Shown here: positions 26,901 to 35,354 of the stretch, in pieces
How the letters are laid out: the number at the start of each line of letters is the position of its first letter
Numbering within the stretch: position 1 is the first letter of the stretch
Assembly: GCF_024868665.1 (NCBI RefSeq)
Contig: NC_079894.1
Coordinates: 7,335,623 to 7,399,622, forward strand
Direction: 5' to 3'
Length of the DNA stretch: 64,000 nucleotides
Source: Triplophysa rosa
Taxonomy: Eukaryota > Chordata > Actinopteri > Cypriniformes > Nemacheilidae
The notes under the pieces: generated by a model
The model's database searches: none
The model's input: the letters and a program-made list of their open reading frames with translations, nothing else
Told to the model about the DNA's origin: nothing
Program-made: the position numbers and the translations under genes

Positions 26901-29900
26901 CCAGAGAGGAAACGCATCTGCTCGTGCGTGAGGTTAAAGCACGCGAGCAGACCATCTACAGGACAAGCCGGATTTTTATCTTTATGTACACAATAATAAT
27001 CTTTTACATTGTAATACATTTATTTATATTTATTTGGCATGTTTGTGTGCTCCTGCCCTTCCCTCTGTATAACAAGTAAAGTGAAAGCGCATTGTGGACC
27101 CGTGGCAGAGGCGCAGTTTCTACTAAGGCGCTCTTTAAATCTTTGCTGAGATTTTTTATCTGTTTTTGAAAGTGACACAGTTTAGGTTTTCATCACTTTA
27201 TATTTCAGGACAGACAGGGTTTTACTAAAACAGGTCTATCTGGGTCCCAATTACTTCTATCTTTTCCTGTCTGACCACTGAAGTGTAGAGGAAAGATGGT
27301 GGTCTGGGGGGACCAGACAGGACGAGGTGTGGAAACTGAAAGAGAAGTGTGGAAGGCAAGCTGGTGCCTTAACCCATTTATGTCAACGCAGTTTAAGAAG
27401 ACCTCAGAGAAAATATTGAGTTCATTCAAATTTCTCTGTCCAACAGAGGGGTCACACGGCAGCTGTCAGGGCTCTAGAGTGCGACCAATTTGGTCGCACA
27501 TGCAACTTTATTTCTCAATAGTGCGACTAAAAAAAATCTGAGGTCGCACCGGTGCGACCAGCCGTTCAAGGGAGGAAAAAAAGTCTCCGCGACTCTGAAA
27601 GTCTCCCTGTGATTCAACAACAGACACACATTAGTCCCATATCGTGGTCTAAACCAATCAGAGATAGTGAAGGGCGGACCCCCCTCTGATTGGCCGTGGT
27701 CCAGATTTTCCTGTACGTTTGTGTACCAGAGGTCGAGTTCACCGAAAATTCTGTCATTGACAGATTTTTTTTTACCAGTGACGGAAAAATCTGAAGGTCG
27801 TCCGTCCGTCAGCCATTTTGACGGATTACGAAGAGGGCAATTTGTAACTCCCCGTTTCCCTTCATTAGAGCATGATATGCTCGCGAAGGGACATGCGTGT
27901 TTTCACCTGTCATTGTTACCGACTAGACATATGTGATGCGATCTGGGAAAACCCGTCGGATGTCGAGCTGGGATGCGGGAAAGACAGTTCACCTTATCAC
28001 CTATCGAAGTAAACCACATAACATGAAGAATAAGGGAGTATCCATGCAAATTTCCCGCCAGTCCTGTGTAAACTACGGCATGCAAAGTTTTTTATACAAT
28101 GTTTTCGTGAGATGACAGAGCTCCCTGTCTGCAGCACTGGGAGTTATCCCAGGTCAGCTGCTCATGAGAGCCGGACCGCGATCGCAAAACATACAAGGGA
28201 TGATCAAAAGTCCAGACACTATGCACATGATAAACAAGGTAAAACTTGCTTCACTGCTTATTAGTTGTTGTCCGTAATGTTTGCTAGTTTCCTTGTGTAG
28301 TGATAATGGCAGCTCTCTTTCTTTAAGTGTGCCGTGCACCATTTTCCTTACTTTCGTTTTATTCAAACGGTTTTGTACAGTATTTTTAGACTTCAACACT
28401 AGGAAATGTTTTTTTATTAAATTGTTTTTAGAGTAAGTCTTTTACCACTGTAAAGTGACTTTTACTTGTGATGCTGGACTGTTGTGCTTTTAATTTCATC
28501 ACTTAACTTTAAACCCGTTTTTCTCCAAATTCCGTTCCTGAAAATCCTAGCGCTTCAGCCGACCTCAGCCATAACTTTTGTTACATACACAAGGTATGAG
28601 CAAAATAAAAACTGATTTGGAAAGGGCTTGAATATGGTATCAAAAACTGTAATATATAAATTTGCACCATGTGTTGGGTTTTCCCAGATCGAATCACATA
28701 TGAACATAAACATTAAAACATTAAATATATAGATGAATACAAACAACAATGGCTTTATTGAGCATTCAGTATTAAAATACAACAAGTTTCGAGATGCAAG
28801 TACAGCGTGATGACGTCACGAACATACTTATTACCACGTAAAGCCACCTTGCACCATAGTGACGGGTAATAATAGATTATGACAGATTTTTTACGAGCCT
28901 GTCAGTCAAAATAACGGACAATAAAAAGTCTAGCGCAACCTCTGGTGTGTACGTGTGAAAATGCGTGTGCTGCAGTCAGACAGAGAGGGGAGGAGCCTAT
29001 AGGCCCTTCAGTTAAACAGAGTGGATGTAGCCGCGGATGATGAGAGAAGATGAAAAGAACAATTGACAACTTTTTCGTGAATAATGTTAAGTTAAGGCCT
29101 GATCCGTCCAAAAATCATAAGCAATGCTCTGACACGGAGCCATCAACCTTCCAGGTTATGTCAAGCCCTGGTCCATTTATCTTGAGATGTTTTAAGTTCA
29201 AGTTTCAGTTCAGTGAAGCACTTTAAGCACCATCACTTTTTCAGTAAGTTACCTTTTTTGTAGAATTGTGCTTCAAATAAAGAACTTTATGTTGACCAGA
29301 TTGTTAGTTGATCATTTACAAGTCAATATTGCCTATATGGACAGCGATTAAAAAAAAATGAACTGGTAAAACTGCAGTGTTAAATGCGATGCGGTCTGAA
29401 ATTTGGGTGCACCTAACTTTTGTGCTGGTGCACCTAAGAAAAAAACTTAGGCGCACCAGTGCAAAAAGTTAGTCTAGAGCCCTGGCTGTTCTAAATTAAG
29501 TGGCACCCATGTGAGCAGAATTAGGGCTCTGTTAGTGTTTGTCTTCCGCTATTCAATATAAATAAAAGTGTTCTCACACTTTGTATTATTTCTTTACAAT
29601 ATTAGTCCACACAGGAACTCTGCAGAAATTATAAAATGGCGCAATAAGTACTCGCCAAATTCTGATCATGACTCAACTCGGAACAGAATTTAGTCCACTG
29701 ATTGAAGAGTTTTTTTTAATTTAGAGACTTTTTAGTGGTCTTGGATGTGACTGTTTTCTTAAAAAAATTTAGGAAAATTTAGGACAACCCAACATTTGCA
29801 ACATTTTTATAGCACTTTTCACAATATAGCATTGTATAAAAGCAGCTTTACCATACATACTGTACAGGGCAATATTGGCAAACAATGTAAAAAGTGCATG

Positions 29901-32900
29901 AAACATTTAGGATATAGCCTATGGTATTATTACAAAATACAAGTATATGTACCAACCACAAAAACAATCGTATTGTTATAATCATAGCGCTCTTAAATAA
30001 GCCTGTGTATCAATTGTTTTCACAACATTTATTATCAACTCTAATAAGTCATCTGTAAGACAGTCAACAGTAAATCAAATATATAAAAATACCAAAGGTG
30101 TAATATCCAAATATCAAAACAACTTCAAATAAGTGTATATTAACAATGTTTACAGTAAAATAACTGTAAAATAACACCTACGCACAGGACATAATCGTAC
30201 TCGGTTACTTACGTAATCTTGGTTCCCTGAGATACGGGAACGAGTACTGCGTAGCAGGACGCTATGGGAAAACTCCTTTTTTCTCCGATGACTGAAGCTT
30301 TTTCCAATAACACAGTGAAACTGCACGGCCATTTAAAAAAAAAAAGTAAAACTTTAAACCAATGGCAGCGAAGCTGCACGGACCTATGGCGATGGAGCCC
30401 GCCAAAGGGGCCGGGGCTTATAGCTATATAAGCAGATACATCGCGTGTGTCCTTAGTGTCCTTAGGTTACTTCGGCTGAAGTGACAACCATGCAGCTTGT
30501 AAGCACGGCCAGGAACGCAGTTCTTGTATCTCAGGGAACCGAGGTTACATAAATAACTGAGTACGTTCCCTATCGATACTTCACTTGTACTGCGTAGCAG
30601 GACGCTATGGGGAACCAATACAATCTTCAAACTTAAATACTAAGAGTCGTCAGGCCCAAATTCAAGACAGGCAGGACTCACAGAGAGCGCCTGTAAATTG
30701 CCCATGCATTTAACCGATGCCAGCGCTAGCGGTAGACGCACTCGCCGTGACTATCAGCAGCGTGCAGAAAAACCCTGCACGAGTGACAAGTACGGCGCGG
30801 CATTTTACAACACAGCTGGAAATTTGCTCAGAAAAATGCTCTTTCAGAGCCGCCGCATGGCGGCAGGGAAAAGACCAGTGCTGCTGGATAGCAAAGCTGC
30901 TGAACAGGAGGTCGAATCCGCAGCAGGTGCTTTTTGACGGCGAAGCAATCAGTCCCGAGTAGCGAAGGTCCCGAGTAGCGAAGAGTCGTCGCTGAAGGAA
31001 AAGAGATCTGAGGACACTGCGGCGATGTGTCTGCTTATATAGCTATAAGCCCTGCCCCCTTTGGCTGGCTCCATCGCCCTAGGTCCGTGCAGCTTCGCTG
31101 CCATTGGTTTAAAGTTTTACTTTTCACAAACCAATGGCTGTGCAGTTTAACTGCGTTATTGGAAAAAGCTTCAGTCATCGGAGAAAAAGGAGGTTTCCCA
31201 TAGCGTCCTGCTACGCAGTACGAGTGAAGTATCGATAGGGAACTCTGGTGACCATAGAAACCCACACCAAACCATCAAGATAAGACTCTTTTATGATCTA
31301 ATGGAATGTGTAAAGAGATGCACTCTCTTTATTCACTTTGGGTACAGACATACAGTCCTATATACTGTACATTTATATAGAAATGTACATTTTTTCATTT
31401 ATAACCTTTCCATGTATTGATGTTCTTGTTGTTTTGTCTGCCTTAAACATTAATCCAAATTAGTTTGAATGAATGTGTATAACTACTAGAATTATTCGAT
31501 TTGTAGTAACTCATTTCACCAAGATGATATGTAGATCAAGTTGCATTTGTGATTTCCTTAATGTTAATGTCTAAATGTGTTTTGGTAACTCTTTTCATAT
31601 TAGTTTTATTAAACTCTTAGAAGTTTTCTTAGTGAACATCCAATCAGCTTCCACATTCAAAACACCATGTTGGAAGACAAAGACAATTAAGTTTCCCTCC
31701 AAAAGTGCCATCTCCAGATTGGGTCAGTCACGTCTGTAGGATGTGACATCCTTACATCTTAAAAGAGACCACCTTCTCTTCCGTTAGCTGGTTCTTTCTC
31801 TCCTCTCTCTTCTTGCGTTTTGCTTTTTTTTTTGTTCGGGTTCTGTCCGTGCCACCTCTATAAGGGTAGAACTATCTCTAAAGGATGGACTAGAAGAAGA
31901 CTTCTCCCGGACCTCCAAGTTTGTGCCAGTCTGCGGCCTCGTCTTTCCAGATACAGATCCTCTGCATAAAACTGGTTCTCTCTGATCACTTCCAGCCAAG
32001 ATCAACTGGAGCCTCAACAAACTGTATCAGGACACTTTCTTTCTTTTGATGGGCAAGACATGCAAGTATCATACTTAGGCCCAATCCCAATTCTATTTTC
32101 TACCCCTTCACCTACCCCTCGCCCCTTCCCCTTGCCCGTCGAAACAAAGTGGCAAGGGGAAGGGTTACAAATTTTCCGCTAAGAAATGGGACACCACAAC
32201 TACACTGGTATACGTCATCATACGTCGTTGCTAGCTCCTAACGTTACGTCAGAGGACATGAAAATATATTTTCTAATATCGTGCAATCAGTTCAGTTCTC
32301 TAGCAAACTTTATCGATTTTTTTTGCAAATGTTAATAGAACATCACCATAAATACAAATACAAGATTGAATGTAACATACATAAAATGAAAAATTGTCAT
32401 AAAAATCCTCATTAACGGCAAAAATTACTTACATTTGGGTCTGCTTGCTCGAGTGAGCAGCCATGTTGGAAATTTCTCTTAGCCCTTCGTTTGAAGTGAG
32501 GTCCCGAAAAATCTTCGTTTGAAGGGCTATCTGGCCCTTACCCCTACCCCTCCAACCAAAAGAGAATTGAGACACCCCTACCCCTCCGTTTGGCGCGTTC
32601 ATGTGAAGGGGTAGGGGTGTCTCAATTCTCTTTTGGTTGGAGGGGTAGGGAAAGTGTAGGGGTAAGGGGTAGAAATGGGATTGGGCCTCAGCCTTATTAA
32701 TGGATGCATAGAGCATCATTAATCCTTTTAACAAATGTGCTTTACAAGTAGGAAACTGATGTTTTGTTCAGGCTATTGATCGCCTGATATCAAATACTGC
32801 AATAAATGCATGCTCTGTTCTTCTCTCTGCTTCAACTTCAACCTTTTTCCAATGCTAAACTGTATGTTTGTGTATATGTTAGATTAGTATGTGTCTAGTG

Positions 32901-34375
32901 ACACACGTGACGTTGTTTGTAGTTCATGCTCATAATCCGGAGTCCCTAAACATGCAGATTCTTGCTACCTGCTCGTAATGATAAGTGATTTCCCCAAATC
33001 ATGAATTTGATTCAGATAAGTATAATTGATTATAATCAATTAAATTAATCCCAATTTGGGTTTATATTTGTTTCCCTTACTCAGGGTGGTGGAGAATATA
33101 TTACTTATAATTGTGATCAAAGCTCATGATAAATCTTACACATTTGGTGGAGAATAGTGTTTAAATAATACTGTTCCTCATTTAACCCCCTACAAACTGG
33201 TTACTTATTGATTGCAGCTCAAGTATATCAAAAACAGAATCTATGATATGTGCCCACTTAATTGGGTAGATATTAAGCAACCTTTCAAATAAAGGGAACA
33301 CAGCACACACATTTGACTCAGTTCCTAGGTGTAGACAATTGATGGCTGCTAATCCATTTTTTTTATCAATTCTGTCATCTTCAGTTTAACCTTCACCTCA
33401 CTGAGGCAATGTCAAATGCTGTCAGTGTCACCATGGATTATTCCAACTCATGAAACACTGTGGTTTCATCTTGACAGTGCTGGCCAGTCTTCACAGAACA
33501 GATTGAGTTTCTAAGATTCTACCGCTTTTGACTTTTAGAATTCACTGAGGGATTTTTGTATTTTGCTCAGTCACAAAATATATGGTGCCCTTACAGTGAT
33601 TAGCATAAGAATATGTTCGCTGTCTGCAACCTTGTATATCAAGACAAACAAATAAACTGAGATTAAAACAGTTTCCATTTCTCATCATTCCCCGCAAAAA
33701 TACCTCAGGATCCTTCATTTTCTCCTTAGCGGAAGTCAAAATAATAATGCTGTTATTAGTGGGACGGATGTTATGGGTCAGCCGGTAACTTACAAGCCAA
33801 ATCAATTTTCTCTGAAAAAAACCCCATGCTGTTCAAAGAAACCTGGATACTGATTAGTCTTCTCCACTGTTGGCTCAGTTCCAAGAAAATGACATGATTA
33901 CAAAAACATGTTGACATTATAAAGCCTAGATTTACCTAATACCACTAATACGTCCATTGTAAAGTCTCCAGTTAAAAGATCAGGGTGACACTTTTTCAAG
34001 GAATAATTGGTTCAACAAAACCCTAATCTACCCCAGAAAGGACAGCTCACTTTGTTACAGATAATCACCTGCACATGCATAAACATATGGCCCCAAAAAC
34101 AACCATTCAGCTCAAATAAAATGAATAGGTCTTACCTTCCCCACATACTGCGCATCTGGTCCGATGTGCTCCTCCAAAACAAAGAACTGATTCCAGATCC
34201 AGCCTCTCTTGGGCCGATGGTGCGCATCCTTCTCACCGTCGGCCGATTTGGTCTGGTTGTGGTTGAGAGTGGGTCTAACTGGACTGGATGGGGAGGGCGT
34301 CCCGTGGCTCCTCTGGATCACGCACAGGCACAGCAGCAGAGGGCAAAGACAGGCAGGGCTGCTGGCTGCTCTCAT
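2278..34375 (-). CDS. cdh18: cdh18-like type II classical cadherin; exons 2-11, cytoplasmic exon off-window
   Basis: Encodes a single-pass, calcium-dependent cell-adhesion protein of the plasma membrane. Ten coding exons were assembled (residues 1-630): signal peptide about 1-26, prodomain ending in the furin site RPKR (54-57), then a mature start G58-W59-I60-W61 with the two tryptophans that type II cadherins swap between partners. Five EC repeats follow with calcium motifs ([37 protein letters not shown]), a CPC plus distal Cys motif in EC5, and a transmembrane segment at 613-630. All splice sites are GT-AG and phases join. Assignment to CDH18 rather than CDH6/7/10/12/20 rests on remembered family-specific stretches: [41 protein letters not shown] and [13 protein letters not shown]. 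The frame ends in phase 1 after exon 11, so the beta-catenin-binding tail must follow to the left of the window. Whether this is an a or b teleost duplicate cannot be told. Confidence 0.9.
3150..3260 (+). repeat. L2-type LINE 3' coding tail fragment
   Basis: The plus strand carries a short decayed stretch reading like the extreme C-terminus of fish LINE reverse transcriptases (a KTHLFRQHL motif), followed by a non-coding tail. No other part of the element is preserved here. Confidence 0.45.
3568..3956 (-). mobile_element. TTAA-flanked MITE, family 1 copy A
   Basis: About 390 bp, homologous in inverted orientation to 14554-14959, and related to 36465-36772 and 54482-54624. Shared blocks include the GGGGACCCGCGGTGTATG region and the GAAGGAGATAA region. 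The outer ends resemble GGTCCAGTGT and lie beside TTAA-like sequence. It has no coding capacity. Confidence 0.65.
5989..6103 (-). CDS. cdh18: cdh18 exon 10: first half of EC5
   Basis: The 115-nt exon has acceptor ccatgtag and donor AAG|GTAAAA. It starts in phase 0 and ends in phase 1. It encodes [20 protein letters not shown] followed by the [13 protein letters not shown] stretch with an N-glycosylation sequon (NFT). It is one codon shorter than the 118 nt I remember for this exon in other type II cadherins. Confidence 0.9.
6104..8172. other. Cadherin intron 9
   Basis: About 2.07 kb with no recognised repeat, RNA or exon. The short open frames here are of random length and do not resemble known proteins. 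Confidence 0.5.
8173..8294 (-). CDS. cdh18: cdh18 exon 9: end of EC4 and EC4-EC5 linker
   Basis: The 122-nt exon has acceptor atttgttttcag and donor CAG|GTTAGT. It begins by completing a split Asp codon (phase 1) and ends in phase 0. It encodes [15 protein letters not shown], the interdomain calcium motif, followed by the VCEGYKAGQ start of EC5. Its length equals the usual type II exon 9. Confidence 0.92.
8295..9166. other. Cadherin intron 8
   Basis: 872 bp, AT-rich, with no recognised element. Confidence 0.5.
9167..9303 (-). CDS. cdh18: cdh18 exon 8: EC4 core
   Basis: The 137-nt exon has acceptor caattttag and donor CTTG|GTATGT. It completes a Lys codon from exon 7 and ends in phase 1. It encodes [16 protein letters not shown], the LDRE calcium motif and the HNITV glycosylation sequon. 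Its length matches the family exon. Confidence 0.92.
9304..10421. other. Cadherin intron 7
   Basis: 1.12 kb, AT-rich. At about 10120-10172 it holds an inverted SINE tail (minus strand reads GGATAAAAGCGTGTGC), homologous to the tail of the SINE near 55.3 kb. Nothing else is recognised. Confidence 0.55.
10422..10675 (-). CDS. cdh18: cdh18 exon 7: end of EC3 and start of EC4
   Basis: The 254-nt exon has acceptor gatgttttgtag and donor ATCAA|GTGAGT. It starts in phase 0 and ends in phase 2. It encodes [18 protein letters not shown], then DTTTLKI, the linker DVDEAPVF, and TAQDPDS of EC4. The length is exactly that of type II exon 7. Confidence 0.93.
10840..11027 (-). CDS. cdh18: cdh18 exon 6: EC3
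   Basis: The 188-nt exon has acceptor ttctccactccag. Its donor AAG|GTCTGG is a GT site with a weak +3 to +6 match, but the phase and 188-nt length support it. It encodes [27 protein letters not shown] and [10 protein letters not shown]. The 164-bp intron to exon 7 is the shortest in the gene. Confidence 0.92.
11326..11493 (-). CDS. cdh18: cdh18 exon 5: second half of EC2
   Basis: The 168-nt exon has acceptor cctgggtcacag and donor CAAA|GTACGG. It encodes [43 protein letters not shown] and the PPRFPQ linker into EC3. These motifs are strongly conserved in type II cadherins, and the length matches. Confidence 0.94.
11710..11915 (+). mobile_element. TTAA MITE family 2, left half
   Basis: Begins TTAAAGTGATAGTTCACCCC and continues with TTCTGCAGAACACAAAAGAAGAT and GGTAACCAAAC, blocks shared with 16736-16977 and 35097-35354. 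The right half is missing. This is a frequent cyprinid non-autonomous DNA element. Confidence 0.65.
14554..14959 (+). mobile_element. TTAA-flanked MITE, family 1 copy B (most complete)
   Basis: Flanked by TTAA at 14554-14557 and 14956-14959. The terminal inverted repeats read TGTCCAGTATATGAAATTT and, from the right, GGTCCAATGTGTAATT. A TTAA target site with short inverted ends points to a piggyBac-type non-autonomous element. About 400 bp, non-coding. Confidence 0.7.
16736..16977 (+). mobile_element. TTAA MITE family 2, complete copy
   Basis: 242 bp flanked by TTAA on both sides. The left end is AGGGATAGTTTGG and the right end GGGTGAACTCCCT, imperfect inverted copies. The interior is itself partly palindromic (ACAGGTTTGGA / TTTCAAACCTGT). 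Non-coding. Confidence 0.7.
17118..17237 (-). CDS. cdh18: cdh18 exon 4: first half of EC2
   Basis: The 120-nt exon has acceptor gcaaacag and donor ATTG|GTAGGG. It is phase 1 at both ends. It encodes [19 protein letters not shown] and the [14 protein letters not shown] stretch. DADDPTYGN provides the interdomain calcium ligands. The length is the family-standard 120 nt. Confidence 0.94.
17238..18483. other. Cadherin intron 3
   Basis: 1.25 kb with nothing recognised apart from ordinary intronic sequence. Confidence 0.5.
18484..18778 (-). CDS. cdh18: cdh18 exon 3: EC1 adhesive domain
   Basis: The 295-nt exon has acceptor ctcttttctcttacag and donor ACCG|GTGAGC. It starts in phase 0 and ends in phase 1. 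It encodes [49 protein letters not shown] and the start of EC2 (VPEMADTG). This is the partner-specificity domain. The 295-nt length is diagnostic for type II cadherins. Confidence 0.95.
19817..20710 (-). mobile_element. L2-type LINE, 5'-truncated copy
   Basis: The low-coordinate end, read on the minus strand, is the L2-like tail GTGCTATATAAATAAAATTG followed by short GAATT repeats. Upstream lies the C-terminal part of the reverse transcriptase ORF. The rest of the element (endonuclease and RT core) is absent, as expected from incomplete target-primed reverse transcription. Confidence 0.75.
20087..20640 (-). pseudogene. LINE reverse transcriptase C-terminal fragment
   Basis: An open minus-strand frame of about 180 codons ends at 20087. 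It carries motifs of the L2-family RT thumb and C-terminal region: [66 protein letters not shown] and [17 protein letters not shown]. The catalytic YADD region lies upstream and is missing, so this is a dead fragment. A frame break occurs near 20640, beyond which the match becomes poor. Confidence 0.8.
23873..23911. repeat. (GA)n microsatellite
   Basis: About 19 uninterrupted GA units within cadherin intron 2. Confidence 0.95.
25072..25190. mobile_element. Small palindromic MITE (AGCTGGTTTAA type)
   Basis: GCTGAAAAAGCTGGTTTAA at the left is mirrored by TAGCTTAAACCAGCC at the right, with internal CAGCCTGACC / CAGGCTGAG pieces. It is related in style to the element at 58.65-58.82 kb. Confidence 0.5.
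25200..25382 (+). repeat. tRNA-derived SINE
   Basis: Contains a B-box-like GTTCGAGTCC at about 25260, then a CT-rich body and a 3' end AATTAATAAAGGCAAAAAGCCC leading to a short A-rich tail. The A box is degenerate. The family name was not determined. Confidence 0.5.
26131..26823. mobile_element. TTAA-flanked (piggyBac-type) element nested in the hAT repeat
   Basis: TTAA lies at 26131-26134 and 26820-26823. Just inside, the ends read AGTGGCAGTCCG and, from the right, AGCGGCAGTCCG, an inverted repeat with one mismatch. The length is 693 bp including the duplicated site. It carries a short plus-strand frame, annotated separately, but no transposase. Confidence 0.75.
26433..26738 (+). CDS. Small ORF inside the TTAA element, function unknown
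   Basis: A 101-codon frame beginning [20 protein letters not shown]. The segment [19 protein letters not shown] (about residues 42-60) resembles a motif I associate with predicted proteins around fish DNA transposons. It is followed by [10 protein letters not shown], and then the frame drifts into low-complexity residues. I do not know a function. It may be a remnant of a larger transposon-associated gene cut short. A minus-strand frame of 137 codons overlaps it and is judged a shadow. Confidence 0.35.
   Translation: MAAFSTFTFKRQAVLTSGDSSFVKNKKERTEDGLQRNRECDRTRAKINIGKAFQRWRELRYLCLLCATDVQLRFSPLHCHRPRLKTSDSSAQLSSAESQLT
27467..29484 (+). mobile_element. hAT-like element with decayed interior
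   Basis: Terminal inverted repeats CAGGGCTCTAGA lie at both ends. Each end also carries local palindromes: GTGCGACCAATTTGGTCGCAC at the left and a CACCTAA / TTAGGCGCACC hairpin at the right. The length is 2.0 kb, too short for an autonomous hAT transposase (normally about 600 codons). A clean 8-bp target duplication is not seen; flanking GCTGT is shared. Confidence 0.65.
29050..29226 (+). pseudogene. N-terminal remnant of a hAT-associated protein
   Basis: This 58-codon frame starts [14 protein letters not shown], a Lys/Arg-Thr-Ile-Asp-x-Phe-Phe opening that resembles the N-termini of TTF-finger hAT transposases and their ZNF862-like relatives. It stops at TAA near the element's right side with no zinc finger or RNase-H-like core following, so it is read as the surviving 5' scrap of the lost transposase gene. 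Confidence 0.45.
29800..29870 (-). repeat. L2-like LINE 3' tail fragment
   Basis: The forward sequence TTTTATAGCACTTTTCACAATATAGCATTG is the reverse of the LINE tail at 19.82 kb. Only the tail survives. Confidence 0.5.
30198..31243. mobile_element. Miniature DIRS-like element (cis-elements only)
   Basis: Two arms of about 200-250 bp are inverted copies: 30237-30435 and 31035-31225 share TACTGCGTAGCAGGACGC, TGACTGAAGCTTTTTCCAAT and AACCAATGGCAGCGAAGCTG. An internal block at about 30525-30612 joins the complement of the left terminus (TCTCAGGGAACCGAGGTTAC) to the right terminus (GTTCCCTATCGATACTTCAC). That is the arrangement of the internal complementary region of DIRS elements. There is no RT or recombinase ORF. 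Each arm contains TATATAAGC or TATATAGC, a possible core promoter. Confidence 0.7.
32077..32688. mobile_element. Foldback MITE (AGGCCCAATCCCA ends)
   Basis: The ends AGGCCCAATCCCA and TGGGATTGGGCCT are perfect inverted repeats, continued by CTACCCC/GGGGTAG tracts. A second, inner inverted repeat pairs about 32545-32580 with 32610-32655 (CTCCAACCAAAAGAGAATTG and its complement). Non-coding, within cadherin intron 2. Confidence 0.75.
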
Positions 34376-34614
34376 GTTAAAGAGTTACTGCTCCAAGGTC
34401 AGCTCACCCAGAGGTCTCCCAGAGTGGGCGGCTTTAGACTCCGATCAGACCAGTTCGCAAGCCTTGAACGGTGGCCATGGTTAAAATACTGTTGTCGCTG
34501 AGACCGACCGGGCAACACTCACATCCTGGACCGAGAACAAGATATGTCGATTCATTGGGGAGATGGCATACACCGTAGGCTCACTTGAGGCGATGGCAGG
34601 TCGCCACGGAACAT
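34136..34614 (-). CDS. cdh18: cdh18 exon 2: leader, signal peptide, prodomain, start of EC1
   Basis: Coding from ATG at 34375 to donor GGGAAG|GTAAGA (80 codons, ending in phase 0). An in-frame TAA lies four codons upstream of this ATG, fixing the start. Residues 7-24 are hydrophobic ([12 protein letters not shown] core), a signal peptide. RPKR at 54-57 is the furin site. [20 protein letters not shown] begins the mature EC1. The 5' edge at 34614 is inferred from a strong acceptor (pyrimidine-rich tract ending ttccttcacacag), giving about 239 nt of leader. The leader contains three short ORFs, noted in the findings. Confidence 0.88.
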
Positions 34615-35096
34615 CTGTGTGAAGGAATAGGACAAGCTGTACTTTCATGAGGACAAAACAAAACCCAGCCAACGGTTATATTAATTTCTCATCAAATTGT
34701 GGATAAGCTCTTCTTGTGGAGATCTGAAATTGAAAATTGGCTTGTTTCTTTTCTAAACACTTTTATTTTAGTCAAAGCCCTTCACAATCTAGCCGTTTTC
34801 CCTTCAGAGAAACATCTGATACATTTTAGATGGAACATCTGTTCAAGTATAATAGCAGGATCATGACTGGTGGCGTGTAATGAGAGCTCAGCCTGGCAAG
34901 GGGATCCAAATGGCTGAACAGCTTTTTGAAGATCAATGGTGTGCAATGCATGCCCCTGATTCTTGGAAAAGTAGCCGATAACTCTCGACGACTCTGTCTC
35001 CCTGTCCATTCTGATCTATCATCTGAGGAGAATCTCTCTCATACTCAGACAGCAGGGATACTGACACAAATAAATGAAATACCTACTGTTTTTGTG

Positions 35097-35354
35097 TTAA
35101 AGGCATAGAATACAAATATATTAACCTCTTTCTTCTGTGGAACAAAAAAAAAGATATTTTGAGAAATGCTTCAGTGGATTTGTGTGTCCATACAATGGAA
35201 GTCAATGGGGGCCAATGTTGTTTGGTTACCAACATTCTTCAAAATATCTTATTTTGTGTTCTGCTCAAGAAAGTCAGTCATACAGGTTTGGAATGAGATG
35301 AGGGTGAATAAATAACGAAAGAATGTTCGTTTTTGGGTGAACTTTCCCCTTTAG
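35097..35354 (-). mobile_element. TTAA MITE family 2, third copy
   Basis: The interior shares GGTAACCAAC / TTGGTTACC, TGGAAGTCAATGGGGGCC and CATACAGGTTTGGAATGAGA with the copy at 16.74 kb. The left end has TTAA; the right flank is TTAG. The ends are partly degraded. Confidence 0.6.

Larger units (their letters stand above)
25916..27150. mobile_element. hAT-like non-autonomous element with a nested insertion
   Basis: The left end is CAGGGCCCTATTTTAATAAG, followed by the GCGCATGGTCTAAA blocks seen in a common cyprinid repeat. The right side ends in GGCGCAGTTTCTACTAAGGCGC but the final inverted repeat is eroded. A second element (26131-26823) interrupts it. No transposase remains. Confidence 0.5.
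18779..34135. other. Cadherin intron 2 (15.4 kb)
   Basis: The largest intron in the window. In order it holds an L2 LINE fragment (19.8-20.7 kb), a GA microsatellite (23.87 kb), a small palindromic MITE and a tRNA-like SINE (25.07-25.38 kb), nested hAT and TTAA elements (25.9-27.2 kb), a second hAT-like element (27.5-29.5 kb), an L2 tail (29.8 kb), a mini-DIRS element (30.2-31.2 kb) and a foldback (32.08-32.69 kb). The stretches 20.7-23.8 kb and 32.7-34.1 kb show no recognised feature. Confidence 0.6.

Noticed and set aside
31784..32020. 78-codon basic minus-strand frame
   Set aside because: Low-complexity Arg/Glu/Lys end and no relatives recognised; length is within chance.
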